Assembly: GCF_018991925.1 (NCBI RefSeq)
Contig: NW_024738608.1
Location: forward strand, 4,167,767 to 4,231,766
DNA: 64,000 bases
DNA from: Homarus americanus
Lineage: Eukaryota; Arthropoda; Malacostraca; Decapoda; Nephropidae
Direction: 5' to 3'
Each line of letters opens with the position of its first letter. Position 1 is the first letter of the stretch. Below are positions 13,878-23,162 of this stretch, in pieces. The position numbers were made by a program, and so were the translations under genes. The notes under the pieces were generated by a model that was not told the DNA's origin, did not search any database, and saw nothing but the letters and a program-made list of their open reading frames with translations.

Positions 13878-14165
13878 CTTTCTCCCCTCTTCTCTACCTC
13901 CCTGCTTTCTCCTCTTCTCTACCTCCCTAGCTTTCTCCCTCTCCTCTACCTCCCCTCAGCCTTCTCCCTCTCCTCTACCTCCCCTCAGCTTTCTCCTCTT
14001 CTCTACCTCCCCTAGCTTTCTCCCTCTCCTCTACCTCCCTCAGCCTTCTTCTCCTCTCCTCTACCTCCCCTCAGCCTTCTTCCCTCACCTCTACCTCCCC
14101 TCAGCCTTCTCCCCTCTCCTCTACCTTCCTCAGCCTTCTCCCCTCTCCTTTACCTCCCCGACAGG
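13878..14165. repeat. 29-bp pyrimidine minisatellite, about ten copies
   Basis: Unit CTTTCTCCCTCTCCTCTACC followed by TCCCCTCAG, with length variation in the C and T runs. Each copy ends in a sequence resembling a splice acceptor (polypyrimidine then CAG), so acceptor predictions here should be ignored. Confidence 0.94.
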
Positions 14166-14217
14166 AAGTACTACTCTATCACCCCAACTCCCCACCCCCT
14201 CCCCCTTTCCCCTCACC

Positions 14218-14241
14218 CGCTATACGAAACTATGTAAATGA
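14218..14241. repeat. Copy 2 of the 24-bp dispersed motif
   Basis: Core ACTATGTAAATGA preceded by CGCTATACGAA. It matches 13103-13127 at 20 of 24 positions and sits at the same place relative to a C/T-rich block. Confidence 0.5.
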
Positions 14242-14289
14242 ATCGGTAAAAGGCGGTGTTCGGCGGCGTCTTGTTGGTGTGTGGAGGCT

Positions 14290-14575
14290 CCTCTGCCACC
14301 CCCAGTGTAGGAAGGGGGAGGGGGTAATGGAGGGGAGGGGATTAGAGTAGGGATAAGTTAGGGGAGGGGGGGGAGACCAGGGGAGGGGTATATGGAGGGG
14401 AGTGGGAGAGAGGTGGATGGAGGGAATGGGGTGGGGAGGAAAGAAGTGAAGGGGAAGGGGATGGAGGGGAGAGAGGAGGAAAGTGAAGGGAGAGGCGAGG
14501 GGGAGAGAGAGGAGAAGAATGGAGAGGGAAGAAGGGGAGGGGAAGAGGGGAGAGGAGGAAAGGGAAAGGAGGATT
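14290..14575. repeat. Purine-rich (GGGGA-type) low-complexity block
   Basis: Almost only G and A on the + strand, with many runs of four or more G. Several places could form G-quadruplexes. Open frames on both strands are compositional. Confidence 0.88.
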
Positions 14576-15190
14576 ATTGGGATGTAATTGTTATATATCA
14601 CTGAGAGACAAGTGCCCCCCCCCCCTCCCGCTTGATCACTAAAATAATAAGTGGATTTACTTGTATCTGAAGTAACCAGGTGCTGGAAATTTGTATCTGT
14701 AACAATATTATAATTCTGATAAAGTCCTCCTGTATAAACTAACTTGTAAGTGAGTGTCTGTACTGAGAGCTGCTGTAAACCAATGCCTGTTGGGTCCGTA
14801 TGTACGTTTATTAGTGTAAGACCTCGGTTAATAGACGGTAATAAACACGTGTGTAATACTGCTGTAAAAATGTCTTTATGTGCAACAATCTTTCAAGGCA
14901 GCGTTTAGTGGTAACCGCATCCAGGAAAACAAGCAAACAAACGTATGTATAATATAATATACACAAACATGTTCCCAAGTGTAAATAAAGATTAAAGATA
15001 CGCGCTAACACATGCGTATAAAAAACAAACATAAACTGCGTACACAAAGACGCAGGACTTATTAAGACGAAGACAAATTACACGCAGAGCTCCTCACGCC
15101 GATGCCTGTGTTGGGCGCAGGACAGACGCCAGGTTACGAGCACAAATGACGGCTGTTATTATACCATCACCCACCACGACCTGTACGTTA
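14576..15190. other. Unique DNA, no recognisable gene
   Basis: AT-rich. A minus-strand frame at 14811-15047 is 78 codons, hydrophobic and unrecognised. A GC-richer piece at 15070-15170 is open on the minus strand without a domain. Confidence 0.45.
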
Positions 15191-15210
15191 AACACACACA
15201 CACATACACA

Positions 15211-15267
<57 letters not shown>

Positions 15268-15276
15268 CCACACCCA

Positions 15277-15351
<75 letters not shown>

Positions 15352-15352
15352 A
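15191..15352. repeat. (CA)n microsatellite with CCCACA interruptions
   Basis: CA dinucleotides interrupted by two CACCCA clusters near 15210 and 15264-15280. Confidence 0.97.
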
Positions 15353-15570
15353 GTCTCTTATATATGAATACATTAAAAACGAAAAATAGTTTCAGTTTCA
15401 GTCAGAATGTTTTAGTTTAAATGTTGCTTCTTTTACTGAGGATATTCTACCCAGCGCTCATCACAAACTTCTTTTTTTAAAACATTATATTTGCATATTT
15501 ACATAAAATGACAGCGAGCATAAGACTAAGAGGTAATGTTTACTTCAACTGTATACACCCAAAATAGTCC

Positions 15571-15616
15571 GTCTTAACAAGGTGTGCTAAGCTAACCTAA
15601 CCTAACCTAACCTAAA
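15571..15616. repeat. GTCTTAACAAGGTGT motif joined to (AACCT)n, copy 1
   Basis: GTCTTAACAAGGTGTGCT is followed within a few bases by four AACCT-type pentamers. The same motif and the same following pentamers recur at 16900-16935. The surrounding DNA (15353-16028) is AT-rich and unique, with no gene seen. Confidence 0.6.
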
Positions 15617-16026
15617 TATAATTCTACCTATCACACTGTATTTAAGTGCATATCTTATAAGTACAAGTCAACATATTTACATAGACTTAACGAGTGAACA
15701 TGAAAAATACCAAAGTACAAAGGACATTTAACACATAAACAAAGGCGTCAACTGAACACACAAATCACATATATTGAGAGACAACACATATTTAAGGTGG
15801 AAAAAAAATGAGATATATTTAACCCTATATTTACCTTCGACCCGTCTACACACACTAACTCGCATACGCACGTGGGAACTAAAGGGTAGATAGGGATGAG
15901 AGGTTAAGAAGCCCAGGTCTGAGGTAAACACCCACACGCAGGCGCAGCAGAAGGAGTGGTTGGTGTAAATGCATTCTCGTACACACAACACCATGACTTC
16001 CAAATACATTATGCCAGTTTAGGTGA

Positions 16027-16028
<2 letters not shown>

Positions 16029-16121
<93 letters not shown>
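16029..16121. repeat. (GA)n microsatellite
   Basis: About 90 bp of GA with one slip near 16103. A smaller GA tract lies at 16244-16262. Confidence 0.97.
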
Positions 16122-16740
16122 AGAACAAAAAGAGTAAATGAAAAAAGCGAGGAAAAGAGTCAAGATAAAAGAGTTCAGTGAAAATTCTGGAAGAGGACGA
16201 AAGAAGAGCAGCAGCAGTAATCGGATAAACAAAGAAGTTTACCGAGAGAGAGAGAGAGAGGAAGAGAACACAAACAACAGGGACGAAAAAGAAGGAAAAT
16301 TAAAAAAAGAAAAGAAAAAAAAAAGAGACTCCAAGTAGGTACTAAAATGAGAAAATAAAAATAATAAAAATAAGAACAAAAAAACTATAAGAAAAAATAA
16401 TAAACCAGAGATCCAAATAGACACGAGGACGAAAGATAATAAAGAAAGAAAAAAAACAAGTAATAAATGTCAACAAAAACATTAAATAAAAGGTGAGACA
16501 TGACTAAGAGACACTGAGAGACGTGGAAGAGACTGAGAAACACAAGAAATAATGTTAGTGAGAGTTGTAGGAGTAATATAAACATACAAAGACTCACACA
16601 ACTTGACTCTGAGCAGAAATACGAAAACAAAAGACGAGAGAGAAACAAAAGTAAGAAAGAAAATAATACTTCAGATATGGAAAGTGACTAAGGGGGAGGT
16701 AGAGCTACTTTATTATAGATGTTTGTGAATAATACGGTGA
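16122..16740. other. A/G-rich low-complexity DNA
   Basis: Strongly purine-biased and A-rich on the + strand to about 16680, with Lys/Glu/Arg-rich open frames that reflect composition. No gene recognised. Confidence 0.6.
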
Positions 16741-16754
16741 ATATATCTTCAAGT

Positions 16755-16756
<2 letters not shown>

Positions 16757-16804
<48 letters not shown>
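16757..16804. repeat. (TG)n microsatellite
   Basis: Uninterrupted TG dinucleotides followed by GTGATGGTGAGAGTGAC. Confidence 0.96.
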
Positions 16805-16805
<1 letters not shown>

Positions 16806-16899
16806 TGATGGTGAGAGTGACAGCTGCTCTCTCTTCCATCACCGGGATGACCAGTGCCTCCTAACCCTTACACCTCCCGGCCCAGGTAACCTACAGTCA

Positions 16900-16935
16900 G
16901 TCTTAACAAGGTGTACTGGCCTAACCTAACCTAAG
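16900..16935. repeat. GTCTTAACAAGGTGT motif joined to (AACCT)n, copy 2
   Basis: GTCTTAACAAGGTGTACT followed by GGC and two to three AACCT pentamers. It matches 15571-15616 in sequence, order and spacing. Confidence 0.6.
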
Positions 16936-16975
16936 GTAACCTGATGCTCACAACACATCGCTTACCACACAGTCA

Positions 16976-17043
16976 TCTCTCACCACACCACCACACCGCT
17001 CACCACACCACACCGCTCACCACACCACACCGCTCATCACACA
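16976..17043. repeat. Short tandem CACCACACCGCTCAC repeat
   Basis: About four degenerate copies of a 15-20-bp unit. The DNA that follows to 17746 is AT-rich and unique, with no gene seen. Confidence 0.85.
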
Positions 17044-17746
17044 CTCCAGGTACGGCTAGTGGTGATAATGTACACAATTTTGCACAGCGTCCAGCGGGGG
17101 AGAAAAATATATGCCGACTTTAAATGTTACATAAATTTACTCATATTTAACAGGTGTAATATAATAATAAATTAAGTTTATGTTAATTAATTATGGTATT
17201 ATGTCCAGAGTATTACATGCAGGTAGAATGAGTATTATGTTTATTATTTATTTTTTTTAAAGCGGACTAGTTTTTTTTTAGACGTAAGTAGCGCGGAAGA
17301 ATATCTGTATTGTATTACGGCCCATCCTCTTCGTCTTTGGTAAACACACATTATGAAGGATTGGAAACTGTATTATTGAGAGCCTGGCCTTGTAATAACC
17401 CCTAATCTTAGCCAGGTAATATATTGTTACAAATATAAACAACGGACTCAAAGTAGGAGGGAGGGAGGGGTGGCCACGTATGTTTAATGTGCCCACTTAT
17501 AGCATGTTGAGACACCTGGCCCCACACATCATTGACATCACATGCTTGCTGCTGAGATAAATCTTTTACAAGTTTAATTTATTGATGTATGAAACTCACG
17601 TAATTCTATGCTGTCTTCTTAACTGTACTATTAATCAAGTGTAATATATAGGCGCTATTTTCCTTTTATTTTTTAGTACACTTGAGGCCATATTACTCTG
17701 GACTCTTCTTTCTCATTGTCGTAAATCTTGTCGGTGAGTCTGAGTC

Positions 17747-17983
17747 TTAGTCCCTCTTTAGCATATCTCCCCGACGGTGTAATCCTCCCGACGGAAGATC
17801 CTGAATCATCACACTTGATGGCGAATTCGTGTCGACATTCATATTTACAACCCGATCATTAGCCATCTCCCGCTGCAGCCGAGATCCCCGCCACTGATAC
17901 AACCCGGCGTGGGTCTGACCTGGTGAGGACTGCCTTGCGGTCTCCTGAGTTGGTGTATCATATATGTTATCAAAATACCAAAA
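17747..17983 (-). CDS. Candidate exon or mobile-element fragment, 78-codon open frame
   Basis: On the minus strand a frame is open from 17983 down to a TAA at 17747-17749. It lies in a GC-richer island (about 17755-17950) within AT-rich DNA. Composition is varied and hydrophilic, with pieces such as PTQETARQSSPGQTHAGLYQ and, nearer the end, NMNVDTNSPSSVMIQDLPSG. The first Met is mid-frame, so it would be an internal or terminal exon. Possible acceptors are CTCAG near 17945 and CACCAG near 17920, both with weak pyrimidine tracts. I do not recognise the family. It could be the 3' coding end of a gene, a repeat-derived fragment, or chance. Confidence 0.2.
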   Translation of the reverse strand, partial: FWYFDNIYDTPTQETARQSSPGQTHAGLYQWRGSRLQREMANDRVVNMNVDTNSPSSVMIQDLPSGGLHRRGDMLKRD

Positions 17984-18375
17984 TCACATTAGGAACAGTG
18001 TTATAGTGAAGTATTGATCAAAGTCAAAAGGTATAATGTAACTTCCTGATATTTACCACATTAGAAGTTCACGTGATGAATAAAAGAGCAAAAATAATAA
18101 TAAAAAAAAGTATTCATACAAGACACACCAACCAATTTAGAGTGTTTACAAAAGGTTTGGTCGCCAGGTTCACTCAGGTAGACCAGGTAAGGCACCTGGT
18201 AATAATGTGGGAGACGAGTTGTATTATCTTAACCTTGATATTATCCCCGTTGTGACCTGCAGGGTTCACATGCCATCACACCACCTTATGTGTCTTGGCT
18301 CCTCCACACACACACAGCTTCACACACCGATAAACACCTTCCTCTGCCTTTGTATGTCCCCGCCTATCTTCTTCA
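17984..18375. other. Unique DNA, no gene seen
   Basis: AT-rich to 18130, then mixed composition. No recognisable feature before the SINE. Confidence 0.5.
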
Positions 18376-18545
18376 GGGGTGCGGTGGCTAAGTGGATACA
18401 GCAACTCACCTCCTGTCATAGGGGTCGTTGGACAGTTTCTGGGGCACCAGTCCACCCAGATGTGAATGTGTACCAACTTTAAGTAAGGGAAGTAAAGTTA
18501 ATCGAATGTAGCGCCGGTCACACTCTCATTGAAGCTTCGTACTGC
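18376..18545 (+). mobile_element. tRNA-derived SINE, copy A
   Basis: 18385-18395 reads TGGCTAAGTGG, an exact match to the RNA polymerase III box A consensus TGGCNNAGTGG. A degenerate box-B-like GGTCGTTGGAC lies at 18423-18433. Downstream is a body, CCAGTCCACCCAGATGTGAA then TGTGTACCAACTTTAAGT and GGGAAGTAAAG. The body is shared with 63664-63845 (same strand) and partly with 46650-46760 (opposite strand). SINEs are non-autonomous and need a LINE partner. No target-site duplication is obvious and ends are approximate. Confidence 0.7.
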
Positions 18546-18954
<409 letters not shown>

Positions 18955-19095
18955 AACCTTTCTTTTTCATTTCAATTTATTCATCATTTTTTCTTCTGTT
19001 TCTCGAGGTGTTGGATAATAGTTACACAAGTATTAAATACGTCATCTTAAAGTGTCGTGTACTGGACTTTCTTTACAGCTTACTATCTTATGTTT

Positions 19096-19096
<1 letters not shown>

Positions 19097-19153
<57 letters not shown>
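19097..19153. repeat. (CA)n microsatellite
   Basis: Uninterrupted CA dinucleotides, followed 35 bp later by a short TATATATAT stretch. Confidence 0.97.
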
Positions 19154-19155
<2 letters not shown>

Positions 19156-19267
19156 ACCCAGAAACGAATTCCTACTGAACAAAAAAATATATATATATAC
19201 AGTATATACGAACACAACAAATGTGGACACAACAAAATAACCAGCAAGCGAAATGTTACGTCGTGAG

Positions 19268-19299
19268 TTTAGGTTAGGTTAGGTTAGGTTAGGTTAGGG
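19268..19299. repeat. (TTAGG)n interstitial block
   Basis: Six clean TTAGG pentamers on the + strand within AT-rich unique DNA (19154-19770) that shows no gene. Confidence 0.95.
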
Positions 19300-19770
19300 A
19301 CCGTTGTTTGTGATGTGTTACCTTTATTTGGTAACCTTACGACTTACACTTGTCTTAACACACCGAAGCAGTAAATAAAGGAAGCAGAAACAAGCAAACT
19401 GGATTTTTCATTTAAACATTTGTCTCAACACACAATAAGGGGAGAAAAAAAACCCAGAATATATTTAAGCCGCAGTAAGTTAAGACCGTCGTGAACGTCC
19501 CAGTGTTTATATCCAGCAGTTTTTGTCACCATAACTTGTCATAACATTTTCCCCGTCGCTTAGTGGATCTTTTATGATAAAATTATATAAAATTAAATCA
19601 TGTCTCGTATCAGTTCACCAAAGACGTAGAGGTCACGAGTCTTATTATTTTATATATACAAGAGGGGATAATCTCCTGTCAGGGGTCAAAGGTTAAGGTC
19701 ATATATTGGTGTAAACTAAATATAAAGACTAATATATGGACATACTTTGAATATATTTAATTGAGTATAG

Positions 19771-20785
19771 TGTCTGTGGTCTAAGTGTTCGGTCTCGTAG
19801 TGTCTGTGGTCTAATGCCTTGGTCTAAGTGTTCGGTCTCGTGGTGTCTGTGGTCTAATGCTCAAGTGTTCGGTCTCGAGTGTCTGTGGTCTAATGCCTCG
19901 TTCATGTTCGGTCAGTGTCTGTGGTCTAATGCCTTGGTCTGTGTTCGGTCTCGTAGTGTTCTAATGCATGGTTCTTGGTCTTGCAGTTTGTGGTTCAATG
20001 CCTTGGTCAAGTGTTCGGTCTCAATGCCTGGTCAAGATCTCCAGTAGGGTTCGTAGTTCAATGCCTTGGTCTAAATATTCGGTCTCGTAGTGTCTGTGGT
20101 CTAATGCCTTGGTCTAAGTGTTCGGTCTCGTGGTGTCTGTGGTCTAATGCCTTGGTCTAAGTGTTCGGTCTCGGTGTCTGTGGTCTACCTTGGTCTAAGT
20201 GTTCGGTCTCAGTTCTGTGGTCAATGCCTGGTCTAAGTGTTCGGTCTCGTAGTGTCTGTGGTCTAATGCCTTGGTCTATGTTCGGTCCTGTCTGTGGTCT
20301 AATGCCTTGGTCTATGTCCGTCTCGTGGTGTCTGTGGTCAATGCCTGGTCTAAGTATTCGGTCTCGTAGTGTCTGTGGTCTAATGCCTTGGTCTATGTTC
20401 GGTCTCAGTGTCTGGGTCTAATGCCTTGGTCTAAGTGTTCGGTCCTAGTGTCTTGCATTCCTGGTCAAGTGTTCTCAGGTTCTAATGCCTTGGTCTATTC
20501 GGTCGTTTGTGTTCTAATGCCTTGTCTAAGTGTTCGGTCTCGTAGTGTCTGTGGTCTAATGTTGGTCTGTGTTCGGTCTCGTAGTGTCTGTGGTCTAATG
20601 CCTCGGTCTCGTGGTGTCTGTGGTCTAATGCCTTGGTCTAATTATTCGGTCTCGTGGTGTCTGTGGTCTAATGCCTTGGTCTAAGTATTCGGTCTCGTGG
20701 TGTCTGTGGTCTAATGCCTTGGTCTAAGTGTCCGGTCTTGTGGTGTCTGTGGTCTAATGCCTTGGTCTAAGTGTTCGGTCTCGTG
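19771..20785. repeat. 45-bp minisatellite, about 23 copies
   Basis: Unit TGTCTGTGGTCTAATGCCTT followed by GGTCTAAGTGTTCGGTCTCG and TAGTG. Clean copies flank a middle part (about 19860-20060 and 20160-20570) with many small deletions. The unit is a multiple of three, so 60-100-codon frames stay open until an indel breaks them. These are not genes. Confidence 0.96.
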
Positions 20786-21046
20786 CTTTTGATACACTGT
20801 TAAGCCAGCCCTGTGACTCTCTACAACTGGTCGGTTTTAACTGTATTTGTCTCCAACACAGACCTGACCAGGTAAAACACCCACCCACCATTGTCATGCT
20901 CCATTAACATTCACTCTCCTCTGAGCATAAATTTTTCTCGTGGTGTTTTCTGCTCACCTATATAAGGACTTTCCTACACGTTAAGTTGGGCGGCGCGAGT
21001 CTCGTCTTTCGGAGAAGGTTGGGGATGTGGGCGAGAGCTGTCCATA
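20786..21046. other. Unique DNA, no gene seen
   Basis: Mixed-composition DNA leading to the 71-bp inverted-repeat element. No recognisable feature. Confidence 0.5.
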
Positions 21047-21117
21047 TACAGGATGTCTCAAAAATGACTTTACCCAGACATAAATTCCCAGAAAAGTAAC
21101 GCTTGAAACACCCTGTA
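21047..21117. mobile_element. 71-bp inverted-repeat element, MITE-like
   Basis: The left end TACAGGATGTCTCAAAAATG and the reverse complement of the right end, TACAGGGTGTTTCAAGCGTT, match at about 20 of the first 27 positions. About 17 bp separate the arms. Both ends are TA, as expected of a TA-inserting Tc1/mariner-type element whose terminal repeats begin CAGGGTGT. Family assignment is by resemblance only. If transcribed it would fold as an imperfect hairpin. Confidence 0.5.
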
Positions 21118-21329
21118 ATACCTGTACTATATGTGTGTAAGGAACGAGATGGTAACAGGTATGAACTTGGTACTGTTCTGTGGGAGGGTACTAGTGACGT
21201 GTGCAAAAGTTAGGGGTTATCAGCGTGTGTTACTAGGAATATATAGACAAATTATGTGATCATTGACAAGTACTGTGGAGCTAGACTGTTGTATGGTAAA
21301 GACAGCAAGAATTACGACGTGGGTGAGGT

Positions 21330-21349
21330 TTTGGTTAGGTTAGGTTAGG
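21330..21349. repeat. Short (TTAGG)n block
   Basis: About three TTAGG pentamers followed by a short TG run. Confidence 0.85.
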
Positions 21350-21556
21350 TGTGTGTGTCTGTGTGTATGTCTGAGCTGTTAAAGTGTGAGGATGGGTGAG
21401 AGTGTTTTGTGTGTACAGGAAGGTGGACGGGAGATAGAGACGTATGCACTAGCTAGGTTCAGGTTGACACATGAGAGCTGCGTGGGTCTGTATTACCTGA
21501 CTGGGGAGGAGGGAGTACGGACCTTGATTGCGGATATAAACGTGGAATTTTGCGGT

Positions 21557-21665
21557 CATGGACTAGGTAGGCGTGGGCATGGGCTAGGTAGGCGTGGGTA
21601 TGGGCAAGGTAGGCGTGGGCATGGACTAGGTAGGCGTGGGCATGGACTAGGTAGGCGTGTGTGGG
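21557..21665. repeat. 21-bp tandem repeat, five copies
   Basis: Unit CATGGACTAGGTAGGCGTGG plus G. Copies differ only at the A/G after CATGG and at a few other bases. Confidence 0.96.
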
Positions 21666-22451
21666 CGTGAGAGAGCCCAGGCATGACCAGGGAATATATG
21701 AGGGAAGGTGGGCTCGTTACCCAGAAGTTATTACCAGCAACACGGGGTGTGGACGCGAGGAGCTCCCTTCTACTGGCTGATCTGTCTTCTTCCCAGGACC
21801 AAGTGATCCTGATATATCCACGTATTTTATTGCTTGTAAAAGAAATTCTGAACCCCGACCAGTAATTTCTGACCTTAGACCGTAACTAACTACTCCTCAA
21901 CGCCAACTATTTTATCTGTATCTGTCAAAGTGTGTGTGGCATGTGTGTGTGTGTGTGTGTGTGTAATGTACAGTATGGATTACATTCATTTACAACTCGT
22001 TTTATGTGACAAATCGTTCATAGAATTATAAACAAATAATCACACGACTAACATAATTACTTTAGAGGAATTATCGAGACGAACAACAGCAATGTAACGT
22101 TTGATACTTATCGATGAGGTGATAAGAGAGGGACAAACAGACACACAGACCATAGCTACGAGCGTGAGACCAGAACACTTCAGCCATGTAGAGTTGAGAG
22201 AGTATTTGTCCAAGTGGCCATACATGGGTGGTCTTGGGTCGTGCCGATGCCTTGACGCACCGCTTGTGTAGTGCTGCACTAGTCCCACCACCACGGTCAC
22301 CTGTCTCCTCTTATGGTGGCCTTCTCCGTGGACCAGGGGAGGGGGCAGTGGTCCTAGCGGGAGTTTGGGATGTGCTTGTAAGAGGAGGCAGTAATGCTAT
22401 AGGGTAGGAACCAAGGAAATATGTCTCACAATAGGAGGTCCTCGTGTCATT
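21666..22451. other. Unique DNA with a short TG tract
   Basis: Contains a short TG tract at 21943-21964 and the minus-strand open frame listed separately. A polypyrimidine-CAG near 21780-21796 resembles a splice acceptor, but no convincing exon follows. Confidence 0.5.
22040..22300 (-). pseudogene. Minus-strand open frame with a rhodopsin-like-receptor TM3-like segment
   Basis: The 86-codon frame begins at GTG and stops at 22040-22042. The second half has a Trp-x-x-Cys, a hydrophobic stretch of about 20 residues, then SSISIKRYIAVVRL. In class A GPCRs a conserved Cys precedes the Arg of the DRY motif by 25 residues and the motif often continues as DRYIAVV. Here the spacing is 26 and the Asp is Lys. 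No other receptor segment is seen before or after. It could be a single receptor exon, a decayed fragment or coincidence. Confidence 0.12.
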
Positions 22452-23162
22452 GGGTGTGGTGTGTGGCTCAGGGTAGGGGGATGTGGTGCCACTAGGAGGT
22501 GTGGTGTGTGGTTCAGGGTAGGGGGATGTGGTGCCACTAGGAGGTGTGGTGTGTGGTTCAGGGTAGGGGGATGTGGTGCCACTAGGAGTGTGGTGTATGG
22601 TTCAGGGGTGGGGGATGTGGTGCCACTAGGGTATGGTGTGTGGTTCAGGGTAGGGGGATGTGGTGCCACTGGGTGTGGTGTGTGGTTCAGGAGTAGGGGG
22701 GATGTGATTGCCACTAGGGAGGTGTGGTGTGTGGCTCAGGGTAGGGGATGTGGGTGCCACTAGGGTGTAGTGTGGTTCAGGGTTGGGGATGTGGTGCCCA
22801 CTAGGAGGTGTGGTGTGTGGTTCCAGAGTGGGGATGTGGTGCTTTCTGAGGTGTGGTGTCTGGCTCAGGAGTGGGGATGTGGTTTTCAGGAGGTATGGTG
22901 TGTGGCTCAGGAGTAGGGATGTGTGCCACTGGGAGGTGTGGTATCTGGCTCAGGGTAGAGGATGTGGTGCCACTAGGGGTGGTGTGTGGCTCAGGGTAGG
23001 GATGTGGTGCCACTAGGAGGTGTGGTGTCTGGCTCAGGGTAGGGGGATGTGGTGCCACTAGGAGGTATGGTGTGTGGCTCAGGGTAGGGGGATGTGGTGC
23101 CACTAGGAGGTGTGGTATCTGGCTCAGGGTAGGGGGATGTGGTGCCACTAGGAGGTGTGGTA
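22452..23162. repeat. 45-bp minisatellite, about 16 copies
   Basis: Unit GGTGTGGTGTGTGGTTCAGG followed by GTAGGGGGATGTGGTGCCAC and TAGGA. The first and last copies are the most regular. The middle (22680-22990) has indels. It is G-rich on the + strand, and open frames on both strands are fortuitous. Confidence 0.96.

Noticed and set aside
12606..14241. Ser/Pro/Leu-rich frames of about 350 and 540 codons
   Set aside because: Pyrimidine-only DNA cannot form stop codons. Overlapping frames are open through microsatellite and minisatellite.
21780..21865. Acceptor-like TCTGTCTTCTTCCCAG followed by a short open frame
   Set aside because: Only about 20 codons follow, with no donor and no recognisable sequence.
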